A stretch of DNA of 64,000 nucleotides, from positions 26,060,202-26,124,201 of the forward strand of contig NC_012870.2 of NCBI RefSeq assembly GCF_000003195.3. Direction: 5' to 3'. Source of the stretch: Sorghum bicolor (lineage: Eukaryota; Streptophyta; Magnoliopsida; Poales; Poaceae). Made by a program: the position numbers and the translations under genes. The stretch's first letter is position 1. The number at the start of each line of letters is the position of its first letter. Shown here in pieces: positions 45,220-58,147 of the stretch. The notes beneath the pieces were generated by a model. It ran no database searches, had not been told where the DNA came from, and was given only the letters and a program-made list of their open reading frames with translations.

Positions 45220-46500
45220 TGTTGGGTAGTTTAAACGCAAACAGAAAAAAATCCGCAAGCGCACGGATACCGATGTAGCTTTCACCCGGGAGTATTCCAG
45301 AGTATCGATTTTCCACAGAGAACGTGAGTGTACTAATTAAGATCCAAGATCACCCAAGGATAACTTTATAATTATTTTTGGTGGGAAGAGAGGAAGTTTC
45401 CTGAGAGTTCTCTAGTTGATCTAAGAATCAAGAATTACTTCAAGATTATCTATATCGGGACATCAGAGCACTAACCACAGAAAGAGATGAGAAGGGGGCT
45501 AGGAAGGTCTGACTACGGTCCTACAAACACCGATCCGAACGTGGTGGAATACGTCTACCGTTAGGGCTGTCACTACCCTAAGGCTACCACAACAATCCGC
45601 AGGATTGGGTGCAATTCCAGGTAATTGCAAGACTAAACATCACGTCTAATCTATTAATTACTACTCTAGCGTTATAAAGACTAGAGCACTTGATGCAAGC
45701 GGGAATCCAATAAATAACTTGAATGTAAATAAAAGTAATTAGAGAACTCAGGAATTATGAATTGAAGAATCTGGAGAACGATGAAGAACGAACCAGATGC
45801 TGCAAAAGTATAATGTTGAGGAAGATCCGACAGATCCGGCTCCTCCTCCGCTCTCCTTTTCTCTCTCCCTATTTTCTATACTACAACTAGAACTAACTAG
45901 AACTTGAACTAGAGGAACTAGAACTAGAACTAGATGAACTAGAACTAGATCTAGATCAACTAGAGGTAGAACTAGAAGAACTAGAGGGATCCTCTCTACT
46001 TGGATGAAGAATTGAAACCCTAACTTTGATTCTGTAGAAGAGGTATGATCTCCAGGGGCCAGGGGGTCTAGTTTTATAGTCTCTTCAAGTGAATCTAGGC
46101 CGTCGGATCAAACCAACATTAATCGCACGGTTTTCCTTGATCCTTTAGGTCGGTGGAGCATAATCCGCGAAACATGTCCTGATTGGGCACTGTAGCTGGG
46201 CGGGCGCCGAGGAGAGTTGGGCGGGCGCCCTGCCTCCGAGCCCGATTTCCTTCCCGTTCGTTCCCGTGGCTTCTGGAGTCTTCTAGATGATAGAAAATTG
46301 CGCGACACGTTAATATCTCTATGTAAACCCGACGTGTGGGCCTTTCTTCCGTATTTCTTGATAACCCCCTGCAGAAATAGACAAACACCAAAACTCGTGG
46401 AATTCTGTCAGATAAAACCCTAAGTCTAGGTGTTGGCTGCATATGAGTCTTTTTCCATGATTAGTTGATGGTTAAATGTGAGCATTAAGGACCGTCAACA
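45220..46500 (-). repeat. Athila-like 3' LTR
   Basis: Plus-strand sense begins TGTTGGGTAGTTTAAACGC and ends GGACCGTCAACA. It contains a degenerate tandem array of aactagaact units (about 45885-45985). The matching LTR at 52090-53371 has the same array. Confidence 0.92.
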
Positions 46501-48563
46501 AGCTCCCCCAAGCTTAACCTTTGCTCGTCCCTGAGCAAAGATGGACTCAAGAGTTTCTGTAGTGGTTTTATGCCTTAAAGATACAAATGCGTTCAAACAA
46601 GATATCATCTCTGGGTTAGAGTAAACTGTTAAGACTTAAAACTTACTCATATTACCTTTCACCATGGGATTTGTAACCGTCACTTCTGTCTTGAGTAGTT
46701 AAAAGATAGAACGGTCTAATCAAGCGCTATGTCTCTTGTTCTTCGATTAACTATAGCTCTGGAGTTTTTGCAGATTTTCAAATAAAACTCAGAGATTCCT
46801 TGTATGACTCTTTCTAGTCTGTCTTTTGTGGTATTTCTGGATCCTTACCAAGGCAGTAATGGTGTATGCCTTCTCTCAAAGTATGTGGTATTTTTGGTAT
46901 GAGGCATAGTGGCATTGCCTTCTTTCTCACCCTACTCTAATAAGGTTTTGATATCTGGAGCTCATAGGTGGGAGACAGCTAATACATACTTACAAGACAT
47001 TTATTGCATAGTCAAACCATGGATCCAGAAGAACAAGTCAATAAGTCAAATCAAGATGTGCATGTGTGGCGAATGAATGGTGATAACAATGGTGATGATG
47101 GTGATAACAATGGTGAAAGTCTAATTCTACGTTTGCTCTTTTGAGGGGATACATACCTTTCTTGCTCTTTTGAAACTTTTTGAGGAGAATGAGATGCTCT
47201 ATATTTTTTTTTCTTCTCTCAAGTGGATATCTTGTACCCCTAATTCTACTGTCGGACACTTGTCCATTTTTACCTCTCGTCTCACTTTTTCTTTTCTTCG
47301 AGGTTCCGGGCACTTGCCCTTTTTAATTTCCTCGTATCTTTTTTTCTCTTTTTTTAAGAGCACTCATCTCATGAGATAATATAGCAAGTGGTAGTAACAA
47401 GATAACTTGAGCATTTATTTCACAGGGGAAAGACAGAAATGTTTTTGGCTATTCTCTCCCGGATTAGGAGTAGAATATTTTTGGGTGGTTCTAGGGATGG
47501 AAATGGGTAGATATATATGGATGGTACTTCCAGAGTAGAAGTAGCATGTGTGAGTGAACGTGCAAGTGAATCTTGATTTAACCACATGACAAGCTCCTAA
47601 GGGTCTACACAGCTTGACCATACTCAATGCTCATAAGCAGTAAAAAGTAAATGTATGGTTCATAGTCTAATAAGCATGTATATATGGCTGTGGTAGGAAA
47701 TTAAACTCTCATCATACAGGAACTCATCATGTGTTATTTTAACGATTTTCAAAGATAAAATTCTCCAGAATTCTAGCATCTCTAGGAACAGGTAAACAGC
47801 AGCTCAACCTTCCCATATCATATTCGTTAACGACTTAGACTCCAGATCAAGTACTCTCCCCACAAGTTCAGGTTTAGAGCAAATCTTAATTAATACCAGT
47901 CATGCCTAAACTTAAGAGAGATTTCAATTTTGAGAACTAGTCATGGCAGAGCAACTATTCATCACTTCCATGTGAGAGCTTATCATGAGGGTTCATAGCA
48001 AACTTTATTTATTTATTTATTTATCAAACTAATCAAAGATATATATATAAGCTTATTAGAGTAAAGTATAAACGTGAGTAGAATACTTAGCTGGATAAAT
48101 GGGGTTGCTCTCCCCCAAGCTAGATTTTGACGTAATTCCTTTTGATGTAGCAGGTGGCGGAGGTGTACTTGAATGTCGGCAGCACCCTGACAGTGATTAG
48201 GATGTCCTCTGTCTGCTAGTCTTCTTTGATCCTTGAATTCTGTGGAGCTCAAATAGACAACAAAGCTTTGTGAAACTGGTTAAGTGTTAGCATAAATATC
48301 TAGCCTTTATCATGTTGAGCCTCCTCAATAAATGTTACTCTCTTTAGTAGGATCATAATTTTATTTTTATAATTTTATTTTTATAGGACAAGAATATATT
48401 TATTTTATTTTTACGCCACCACAGTGAATGTACTTATGGGTTTTATGCCATGAGCATACTCACATGGGGCTTACTATTTTTTACATTTTTATTTTCTTTT
48501 CAAGATGATATAAACCTGATTAACTAAGCAAACTATTTTAAATAGTTCAAAGGAAAAAGATAA
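46501..48563 (-). other. Athila-like 3' non-coding region
   Basis: Starts (plus sense) with the polypurine complement agctcccccaagctt and a ctttgctcgtccctgagcaaag palindrome, common in this element class. No coding sequence was recognised. A short ATGGTGAT/GGTGATAACAATGG duplication lies near 47080-47115. Confidence 0.55.
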
Positions 48564-50279
48564 CTACCAGTTTACCTCTTGGCAAGGCGTTCGGTGTTTT
48601 TTTAAGTCCTCCGAACGGGACTCTTCGTTTTCTCGGTCGTCTTGGGATTCGCTGGATGGCGTAGTCGGTGGTTCCGGCGGCGCCTGCTCTTCATGTATAA
48701 CAATCTTCTCTCTCCACACCTGACTCGGTGCTACGGTCTCCTCAGGACAGTTCTGTTCAAGCTGTATGTCTTTAGATCTTACTACTTCTCCTTCGTAGTC
48801 TACCCATCCGTCCTTGATGATTTGCGTCCTCTGGTTGCGGTTGCGTCGTCTTCTTCTTGTCCTGACCTGCTTAGAGTCTTCAACTATATAGTTAGGGTCA
48901 GTAAAATAGCGGCGTACCTTCTCAGAGGAGAAGTGCATGTGGACTTCTCTGGTTCCAATATAGATGATTGCTTTAACGGTACTGAGGAATGGTCTCTCAA
49001 GGATGATGGTTGGATCGTACTCATCTTCTCCTATGTCTTCAACCTTCCGGAATGTCTGATCTACCATCTGGAGCTGAATGTATGTTGGTTGTAGGGGCAT
49101 GGTTCCGAATAGGAGCTGATAGGTGACTGGGTCGTCCTTTTTGGTCAGGACTGATGACTTAAGTCGACGATCTTGACCTCCTTGAACTGCAGTGACCCTC
49201 TTAGCTGACTCGGTCCACATTTGCTTGTTCCCGTTCCTCCTATTGGTCCTCTTCCTTGGTTCATGTTGGGATTGCTCTGGGATTTGTGCAGTCTTGTTCT
49301 TGAAGAAAAACGTCTCCTTCCTCCCCTTGATGTAGAAACTGATATTGGCAGCACTAACGTAGATGTCAGCTCCCGAGGTGTTCAGGAATGGCCTCCCTAA
49401 GATGGGTGCCCTCTCATCAGTACCAGTCTCTATCACCACGAAGTTTGCTGGGGCGTACAAGGTACCAACTCGGACGCAGAGGTTCTTCAATATTCCCTTT
49501 GGGAAACTTAGCATACGATCTGCAGGCTGCAAGCACACGGTTGTTTCTAGTAAAGGACGCAATGTTATCCTAAACGCTAAACGGTAAACAGTCGGTCACC
49601 CTTCGTTTAGCGTTTAAACTGTTTAGACGGTGTTTAAACGAATTAAAACGGTCTAAACGGTTTTACACAATATTACAGAAATGTGTATATTTTTTAATGT
49701 AAAGTCAATCATTCTATTATTTATACATATTTATGCAACTAAAAACCATTTATTTTATTATGTAATATATGTTTATGCATGTTAGAAGAATTAAATATAC
49801 ATATTTATGCATGTAACAAATCAATTTTATATATTTATAAATACAATAAATTAAAGTATACAAATTGTTGATATAAAATTCAACTAGATTCACCTGGTGT
49901 TTGCCTAAACGGCCGTTTAAACAGCCGTTTATCACGTTTAATACCGTTTACAACCGTTCCGTGTAGGCCGTTTAGACCGTTTTCCCCGTTTTTTGACCAT
50001 TTAAACGGTCAACCGTTTAATTTCCCGTTTACCCCCTAAACAAAACAGTTTGCCACCGTTTACCGTTTAATGACCGTTTAATCGACCGTTTAGGCCGTTT
50101 AGGCGAACACTGAAAGGACGTGTAAAGAATTTTTCATAGAGTACCCTGGGCATAATGTTGACGCTGAAGCCAAAGTCACAGAGTGCTTCTGGGAAGTCCA
50201 CCAAGCCGATGGAGATCGGGATGACGGGGCATCCTGGGTTGTCTCTCTTGACCGGCAGAAGGTTAGTAATTACTTCCAC
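48564..50279 (-). pseudogene. Athila-like gag-protease remnant, split by a hAT MITE
   Basis: The right piece (50113-50279) carries the protease active-site region (ALCDFGFSVNIMPRVLYEKFF), with a G-to-F type change after DFG compared with the usual D-S/T-G-like motif. The left piece (48564-49559) continues with LLETTVCLQPADRMLSFPKG, the flap and hydrophobic motif ILGRPFLNTSGADIYV, and a second similar module (IILERPFLSTVKAIIYIGTREV), then a basic and an acidic tail. The 332-codon left piece is open to its stop. Insertion of the MITE at 49560-50112 separates the two and destroys the gene. No RT follows. Confidence 0.8.
49560..50112. mobile_element. hAT MITE packed with CGTTTA/TAAACG repeats
   Basis: Ends CAATGTTATCCTAAACG (left) and, reverse-complemented, CAGTGTTCGCCTAAACGG (right) form imperfect terminal inverted repeats. 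Both flanks carry AAAGGACG (49552-49559 and 50113-50120), a perfect 8-bp duplication diagnostic of hAT. More than thirty copies of cgttta or its complement in both orientations fill the left 120 bp and right 220 bp, around an AT-rich centre. It is non-coding and inserted in the protease region of the Athila-like element. Confidence 0.9.
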
Positions 50280-52089
50280 AACGGGGTTACTGCAGTAGTT
50301 ACGTCCTCAAGCATCTCAGGGCAGTGATTGCCTGAGTGTCCAGTATCTCCAGTGTGTTTGTGCTCGTAGATCTAGGTTCTTCACTTGGTGGAGTCTGGGA
50401 GTTGTAAAAGTCCTTCATATTTTGCTCAAAGTGTTCCTGCTCATTGAGACAAGGCAGAGATCAAGTGCATGGGCCCTGTTGGTGGAAAACACCAACCGAA
50501 CCAAAAGTGTATTTGTTCTTCTCTAACCTCAAGCATAGTGAGCAAGACAAAGTTGATGGATAATAAGATCATGAGTGTAGCATTTAACATTTGTCAGATC
50601 AGATCACTCAACCTTATGGAAAGATAATCTATCTATATATATGTTTTGTTTATATCTTCCAAAGATTGAGTGTGCAACATTTTAGCTTATATGATTAGGA
50701 GTATGGGATCACAAAGGTGGAAGGACTAAACATGCTGAATCGATTAGGTTGGTTAATCTAGAGTTGTAAATCATACATGTTTGTCTCTTTTATTCATGTG
50801 AACGCCAGAACAAAGGAGAAGCTTATAGAAGTGATAGTCAAGTACCTTAAGATGTTACCTTACTTGAAGAGTGATGGTACAGTATCACCTTGTGGAAGCT
50901 TTTCTCTCTTAGCGGTTGTGCATCGTGTTTGTGGCACCCTCTATGGATCATCTCTTGTGAGCTATGCCTTCCTTGTGTAAATTGTTAAACTTCATGTGTC
51001 TCTCTCTTTGTCTCCAATGTGAGTTTATCTCAGGACTTCCCAGGTTGATATTGAAAGTTTTCCTACAGGGGTTAGTCCAACAAAATATCCAATATCTACT
51101 ATAGCATACTATTGGCTCAAAGATCAACCTAGACACCATGTCTAATTTGATTTAGGAGGGAATTTTAACCTAAGCATCATGCTTAATATAAAATCCTTTG
51201 GAAGTAAGATCATCATTCCTAAACTAAGCACCATGCTTAATTAAGAGATAAATGAAACTACTCCAAACCTAGACATATACTAAAGCAAATAAAGGTAGCA
51301 TGAGAGCATTTATAGAGATCTACTCAAGTGGAGATGAAGTAGTGTGATTAGTATTTAACAAAATTGAGCATGTCTTAAAGGTAGGGACAACCAACATAGC
51401 AACATGGCGAAGGATGATTTTATGTAAAGTACTCCCCCAAGCTTGAATTTTGCAAAATTCAAGTTTGGATAAATTTAATTCAATGTTGTATGATAGTTGG
51501 TTGGACATACCTTGTGCTTGTCATTCATCCGATCTTCTTGCTCTAATCCTGAAAAGGTTAGTGACAAGAATACCCGAAGGAATTTTTTACAATTATCCTT
51601 ATATGCTCAATACACAAGGTAATGTTGTAAATAATTAAGAGCTTATGTTACAATCTGATCAGTGTTTGTTTTAGGACACTAAGCTTGTCCTTGGGAAACC
51701 ATTAATTTATGTCAGCGAAGTGGTTTCCCCTCCAACTCTGACCTATATCAAGATCAACTCAACGAGATTTGCAATATTTATTATAGACATATGCATCGAC
51801 AACCGCCCTTTTAAAGTTTTTATAAATAGAAAGGATGAGGGGGTTGAAGATCTCGAATGTGGTGATGTTGGAGAGACCAATGGATTGTGAAGATGTTGCA
51901 TATGAGCATGGAGTAAATGAATTGGCTATGAAATAAATTCCAAGCTCATTAGTGCTTAGAGTGAAATCCATGTGGTGTGGTGAAAATGGTAAGGTGAGTG
52001 TGGTATAAAAGGAAAAGAAAAAGGATACACGGACGACTTGGTTCGAAACTAGCACAGCTACCGTTCCCCGGCAACGGCGCCAGAAAGCT
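50280..52089 (-). other. Athila-like 5' leader region and primer binding site
   Basis: Between the gag-protease remnant and the 5' LTR I see no gag capsid domain, only short frames. The primer site TGGCGCCGTTGCCGGGGA (minus strand, 52065-52082), complementary to a tRNA-Asp-like 3' end as in Athila elements, lies seven bases from the LTR. Confidence 0.6.
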
Positions 52090-53371
52090 TGTTGGGTATT
52101 TTAAACGCAAACAGAAAAAAAATCCGCAAGCGCACGGATACCGATGTAGCTTTCACCCGGGAGTATTCCAGAGTATCTATCTTCCACAGAGAACGTGAGT
52201 GTACTAATTAAGATCCAAGATCGCCCAAGGATAACTATATAATTATTTTTGGTGGGAAGAGAGGAAGTTTCCTGAGAGTTCTCTAGTTGATCTAAGAATC
52301 AAGAATTACTTCAAGATTATCTATATCGGGACATCAGAGCACTAACCACAGAAAGAGATGAGAAGGGGGCTAGGAAGGTCTGACTACGGTCCTACAAACA
52401 CCGATCCGAACGTGGTGGAATACGTCGACCGTTAGGGCTGTCACTACCCTAAGGCTACCACAACAATCCGCAGGATTGGGTGCAATTCCAGGTAATTGCA
52501 AGACTAAACACCACGTCTAGTCTATTAATTACTACTCTAGCGTTATAAAGACTAGAGCACTTGATGCAAGCGGGAATCCAATAAATAACTTGAATGTAAA
52601 TAAAAGTAATTAGAGAACTCAGGAATTATGAATTGAAGAACCTAGAGAACGATGAAGAACGAACCAGATGCTGCAAAAGTATAATGTTGAGGAAGATCCG
52701 ACAGATCCGGCTCCTCCTCCGCTCTCCTTTTCTCTCTCCCTATTTTCTAGATTACAACTAGAACTAACTAGAACTAGAACTAGAGGAACTAGAACAAGAA
52801 CTAGATGAACTAGAACTAGATCTAGATGAACTAGAGGTAGAACTAGAAGAACTAGAGGGATCCTCTCTACTTGGATGAAGAATTGAAACCCTAACTTTGA
52901 TTCTGTAGAAGAGGTATGATCTCCAGGGGCCAGGGGGTCTGGTTTTATAGTCCCTTCAAGTGAATCTAGGCCGTCGGATCAAACCAATATTAATCGCACG
53001 GTTTTCCTTGATCCTTTAGGTCGGTGGAGCATAATCCGCGAAACGTGTCCTGATTGGGCACTGTAGCTGGGCGGGCGCCCAGGAGAGTTGGGCGGGCGCC
53101 CTGCCTCCGAGCCCGATTTACTTCCCGTTCGTTCCCGTGGCTTCTGGAGTCTTCTAGATGATAGAAAATTGCGCGACACGTTAATATCTCTATGTAAACC
53201 CGACGTGTGGGCCTTTCTTCCGTATTTCCTGATAACCCCCTGCAGAAATAGACAAACACCAAAACTCGTGGAATTCTGTCAGATAAAACCCTAAGTCTAG
53301 GTGTTGGCTGCATATGAGTCTTTTTCCATGATTAGTTGATGGTTAAATGTGAGCATTAAGGACCGTCAACA
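52090..53371 (-). repeat. Athila-like 5' LTR
   Basis: Same termini as the copy at 45220-46500 (TGTTGGGTA... ...CCGTCAACA). The aactagaact array is at about 52755-52860. The GTGCG target duplication follows at 53372. Confidence 0.92.
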
Positions 53372-53376
53372 GTGCG

Positions 53377-55360
53377 CCAGTCAAACGGTCGACCGGGCCG
53401 CTGTTCCACCTCCATTACCTCAGCCGCCATTAGTAGCGCCTCGACGGTGTCGGTCTGCTGGGTAGGAGTGGCTTCGACACCAGCCCCCAAGCCCAAGTTG
53501 GCGGATGGCTCGTGTAGATCTCTTGAGAACGCGTCAGGCGGGACCGTGCCTCGAGTTGACGCAATCTTAGCGAGTTCGTCGGCCGCCTCGTTGTAGCGTT
53601 GGGCGACGTGGACAAGTTCGAGGCCGTGGAACTTGTCTTCGAGTCGATGGACCTCCTTGTAGTATGCCTCCATTTTTGGGTCGTGGCAGTTCGAGGCCTT
53701 CATTACTTGGTCGATGACGAGCTGGGAGTCGCCTCGAACGTCGAGGCGCCGGACTCCTAGCTCGATGGCGATCTTTAGACCGTTGACTAGGGCCTCATAT
53801 TATGCGACGTTGTTGGATGCGGCGAAATGAATCCTGATGACATACCTCATATGCATGCCCAGGGGTGAGATGAATAGCAGGCCCGCCCTAGCTCCTGTTT
53901 TCATGAGAGACCCGTCGAAATACATCGTCCACAGCTCTGCTTGAACTTGAGCCGGGGGGAGCTGGGAGTCTGTCCATTCTGCGATGAAATCCACCAGGAC
54001 TTGTGACTTGATAGCTTTGCGAGGCGCGTAAGTGAGGGTCTCGCTCATGAGATCGACCAACCACTTAGCGACTCTTCCCGTGGCCTCCTGACTCTGGATG
54101 ATCTCTCCCAAGGGGAAGGACGAGACCACCGTGATAGGGTGGCCAAGGAAGTAGTGCTGCAGCTTGCGTCGGGCGAGGATTACGGCATATATTAGCTTCT
54201 GGATCTGCGGGTATCGTGCCTTGGTTTCCGAGAGCACCTCGCTGATGAAATAAACTGGCCTCTGGACTGGCAGAGCATGCCCCTCTTCCCGCCTCTCGAC
54301 TACCATGACTGCACTGACGACCTGGGTCGTCGAGGCAACGTACAGAAGCAGAGGTTCTACGGGTTGAGGTGGGACCAGGACTGGTGCTGAGGTCAGTGTT
54401 TTCTTCAAGTTGTCGAGGGCTTCCTCGGCCTCGGGGGTCCAAGAGAAACGCTCGACTTTCTTTAGGAGTCGATACAGTGGCAACGCCTTTTCTCCTAACC
54501 TCGAGATAAAGCGACTCAGCGCCGGATCCCGTGAATCTTTGCACACCCTTGATATCTCGAATTGGCCCCATCCTTGTGATGGCCAAGACTTTCTCGGGGT
54601 TGGCCTCGATTCCGCACTGGGAAACAATGTAGCCCAAGAGCATGCCTCGAGGCACGCCGAAAACGCACTTCTCGGGGTTGAGCTTGATCTCGTTGGCGCG
54701 TAAGCAACCGAAAGCGATCTCGAGGTCCTGAATCAGGTCTCCTCGTTTCTTTGACTTGATGACGATGTCATCAACATAGGCCTCGACCATCGACCCTATG
54801 TGCTAGCCAAATACATGGAGCATGCATCGTTGGTACGTAGCTCCCGCGTTTCGAAGCCCGAACGGCATGGTTACATAACAATACATCCCAAAAGGTGTAA
54901 TGAAAGATGTCGCGAGCTGATCGGACTCTTTCATTTTTATTTGGTGGTAACTAGAATATGCATCAAGGAAAGAAAGGGTTTCACATCCCGCAGTAGAATC
55001 AACAATTTGATCAATACGTGGTAATGGAAAAGGAACTTTTGGACATGCTTTATTTAGACTCGTATAATCGACACACATCCTCATTTTCCCATTCTTTTTC
55101 TTAACTAGTATAGGATTTGCTAACCAGTCGGGGTGGTGAACCTCCTTGATGAATCCGGCCGTCAAAAGCTTGTGGATTTCCTTGCCAATGATCTTGCGCT
55201 TCTCTTCGTCGAAACGGCGCAACCGTTGCTTCACTGGCTTGGAACCGGCTCAAATTTCCAAGGAGTGCTCGGCGACTTCCCTCGGTATGCCCGGCATGTC
55301 CGAGGGACTCCATGCAAACATATCGACGTTCGCACAGAGAAAGTCGACGAGCACTGCTTC
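53377..55360 (-). pseudogene. Tat reverse transcriptase and RNase H, decayed
   Basis: RT blocks: KQRLRRFDEEKRKIIGKEI, ILVKKKNGKMRMCVDYT, FLDAYSSYHQIKM, MPFGLRNAGATYQR and the catalytic VEAYVDDIVIKSK. RNase H blocks: FSWTPEAEEALDNLKK, LLLYVASTTQVVSAV, MYFDGSLMKTGARAGL, and the ribonuclease tail (VHRLEDKFHGLELVHVAQRYNEAADELAK). Inactivation: TGA at 55250, TAG at 54803, a frame change near 54540, and TAA at 53800. At 53377 it is cut by the Athila-like insertion and continues as integrase at 45219. Confidence 0.92.
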
Positions 55361-58147
55361 CTATTTGGGGTCGAGGTCGGCGCTGATCGTCAGCACCTTG
55401 CCGTTGGAGTTGTTGGGGTCGAGCAGGATCTTCTTTGTTCCTTCTGCCGGCTCAAAGCTGCCCGCGTGGCACTTGGGCTCTGGAGCCTCTGCGGCCAGGG
55501 CCTCGAGCTTCGAGGCGAGCTCGGTGGAGTTCTCGACGGCTTCCCCATACTCGACGCATTCGACGTCGCACTCGTACGCGTGTTGGAAGGAGGAGCTAAC
55601 GGTGATGATGCCCTTGGGACCGGGCATCTTCAGCTTCAAGTAGGTGTAGTTGGGGATAGCCAAGAATTTGGCGTAACCCGGGCGCCCGATGATGGCGTGG
55701 TACGTGCCCCGGAACCCCACCACCTCAAAGGTGAGGGTCTCCTTTCTGAAGTTGGCCGCCGTGCCAAAGCAGACCGGTAGGTCAATTCGACCCACCGGCA
55801 ACGCCTTCTTCCCAGGAACGACACCATGGAAGCCTCCGGCGCTTGGTTGGAGCTGCGCCCTGCTGATGCCGAGGAGGTTGAGGGTCTCGAGGTAAATGAT
55901 GTTCAGGCTGCTGCCGCCGTCCATCAGCACCTTTGAGAGTCTGGTGTTGACGATGATCGGGTCGACGACGAGCGGGTAGACGCCAGGGGTGACCACCTTG
56001 TCAGGGTGGTCCTCTCGATCGAAGGTGATGGCAGTGCTCGACCAGCTGAGGTACTGGGGCACCGCCATTCTTGCTGCGAAGACCTCACGACGTTCTCTCT
56101 TGCACTGCCTTACGGTCAACTGCGTTGAGGGTCCGCCATAGATCATGTAGCAATCATGGATGGCTGGGAAACCGCCATCGTCTTCGTTGTCCTCCTTGTC
56201 ACCGTTTTTCTCCTTCTTTGGGTCGTCGCACGCGTCCTTCTTGAACCCCAGACCGTCGAAATGCTTTTTCAGCATACGACAGTCCTCCAGCTTGTGGTTG
56301 GCTCCTCCCTTATGGTAAGGGCACGGCTCCTTTAGCATCTTGTCGAAGATGCCCCCCTCTGGAGGGCCTCGAGGACTTTTGCGTTCCATGGCGGCAACGA
56401 GATCGCCGTCGAGGTCTTCCCACTGGAACGGCTGTGTTTTCTTCTTCTTTTTGTTCTTCTTGGGCCCTCGACTGGGGCCCTCATCATCATCGGCGGGCGG
56501 CTTGCCTTTCCTTCCTTCATAGCTGAAGAAGGCGCCGACCGCTTCTTCCCCCGCAGCGTAGTTTGCGACTACGTCCATCAGCTCGTCGACGGTCTGAGGG
56601 CGATTCCGGCCTAATTCCCGCACCAAGTCTCGACTGGTGGTACCAGAGACAAAGGCCAGGATGACGTCGTGGTCGGGGATGTGCGGCAGCTCGGTGCGTT
56701 GCTTCGAGAAGCGTCGAGCGTATTCTCGAAGTGTTTCTCCTGACTTCTGCTTGCACTTGCTGAGGTCCCACGAGTTGCCGAGTCGTATGTAGGTCCCATT
56801 GAAGTTACCCTCCAACACCCTGACCAAATCGACCCAATCGTGGATCTGGTTGGCCGGGAGCTCCTCGAGCCATCTGCGGGCGGTGTCGGAGAGGAAGAGT
56901 GGCAGCTGTCTGATGATGGCTCGATCGTCCCCTCGAGCGCCTCCTAGCTGACAGGCCAGCCTGAAATCTGCCAGCCACAGCTCTGGCTTGGTCTCACCGT
57001 TGTACTTTGCAATGTTGGTCGGGGGTCGGAACGGGCTGGGCAGCAGCGTGCTGCGGATTGCCCTGCTGAACACCCGCGGGCCCGGTGGCTCTGGGGCCAT
57101 CCGGTCCTCATCGCTGTCGTACCTCCTGCCACGATGGGCGCTGTAACCGCACTCCTCTGCGTCCCCATACCGACGGCGTCGATTCTCATCGATGTCGCGT
57201 CGCGCGTCGTGTCGACGTTGGTTGTCGACGGGAAGGACGAGCGTGGTCTTTTTCCCTCGAGGGGGCGGCTGCTGATGGACCGACACCTCCTTTTCGTTGT
57301 GGGCTGGCTCATCGTGCTTTTCTGTGGCCGCTCCTCGACGTCGAGAGGCCGAGCTTTCGGCCTGCTGGACTGCTGCTACATGGAGCAGGGTTTGCACCTC
57401 GTCTCAAATGCGTCGCGCTTGGGAATTCGACGGCTCAGGCATATTACGCAGCAACATCGTCGCCGCCATGACGTTCTGGCCCGCTCGAGGGAAACGGCCG
57501 ACGGGTTGCTCAGGCTCTTCGTCTCTGACGATCTGCCTATGGACTTCTCGAGCTCGTCTGCGGACACTCCCACCAGGCGGGTAAGGCAGGTCCTGCTCGA
57601 GGATCTGCTCCAGCAGGACAAGGCGCTCGCGATCCTCGTCAAGCTTTGCCTTGAGCTCTCGTAGCTGCGCAATTTGCGCGACTCTGTCTTCTTTAGGAGG
57701 GGGGTCGACCTGACCGTCATTCCCAGGCGTCCTGGGGTCTTCCCCTGCTGCAGGGGCTCGCCCGCCTGCAACGGCGTCTTGTGTCTCATCGGTGGTTTCC
57801 ACCGCTCTGTCGATATGGAAGCATTCCCTAGTAGGGTCGTAGCTATCGGACTCCGAGCCGGAGTCCGGCTCGGCGGCGTAGAAACATCCGCGTCCTTCCT
57901 CCAGCAGCCGCTGCCTGAGGGAGGTAATCGTGTACCGCCCAGGGCCTAGGCGGCGGAGGCCCCGTACTTGCGAGAAGTATGGTTGCTCGGACGTCTGTAG
58001 CTGTGCTCCAGGGTCGCGTGGGAGGACCATTGGTCTCTCCACGTACGTCTGGGTGTTTGGACATATTGCCCTGGTGAGCGACGCCGCGGCATTGTCTAAA
58101 CCGAACAGCAACGCTCTTCTTGGGGGAGAGCGCGCGGGGCGCGTCAC
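55361..58147 (-). pseudogene. Tat gag-protease, decayed
   Basis: One frame from about 58147 to 55361. A variable N-terminal region with a coiled-coil segment (LRELKAKLDEDRERLVLLEQILEQDL) is followed by a basic linker, then the retrotransposon gag domain (WLADFRLACQLGG, ARRWLEELPANQIHDW, NFNGTYIRLGNSWDLSKCKQKSGETLREYARRF split across 56740-56900), a nucleocapsid-like CPYHKGGANHKLEDC zinc-binding segment, and the aspartic protease with KVLMDGGSSLNIIYL and AIIGRPGYAKFLAIPNYTYLKLK. A TGA at 57404 interrupts gag and a TAG at 55361 separates it from RT. The original start codon is unclear; an ATG at 58193 is in another frame, suggesting a further shift. Confidence 0.92.

Larger units (their letters stand above)
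45220..53371 (-). mobile_element. Athila-like non-autonomous LTR retrotransposon
   Basis: LTRs of 1281 and 1282 bp at 45220-46500 and 52090-53371, with GTGCG target duplications at 45215-45219 and 53372-53376. Minus-strand features are a primer site TGGCGCCGTTGCCGGGGA (52065-52082), a polypurine tract ending GGGGGAGCT before the 3' LTR (46501-46514), and a gag-protease remnant (48564-50279). I find no RT or integrase in the 5.6-kb internal region, so it depends on others. The primer site and protease sequence suggest Athila affinity. LTRs differ at roughly 20-25 positions by eye, younger than the Tat host element. Confidence 0.9.

Noticed and set aside
48642..49094. 150-codon plus-strand frame opposite the Athila-like gag-protease
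   Set aside because: It is the complement of a recognisable protease-region frame and has no domain of its own.
57085..57664. Plus-strand frame opposite Tat gag
   Set aside because: Shadow of the gag reading frame.
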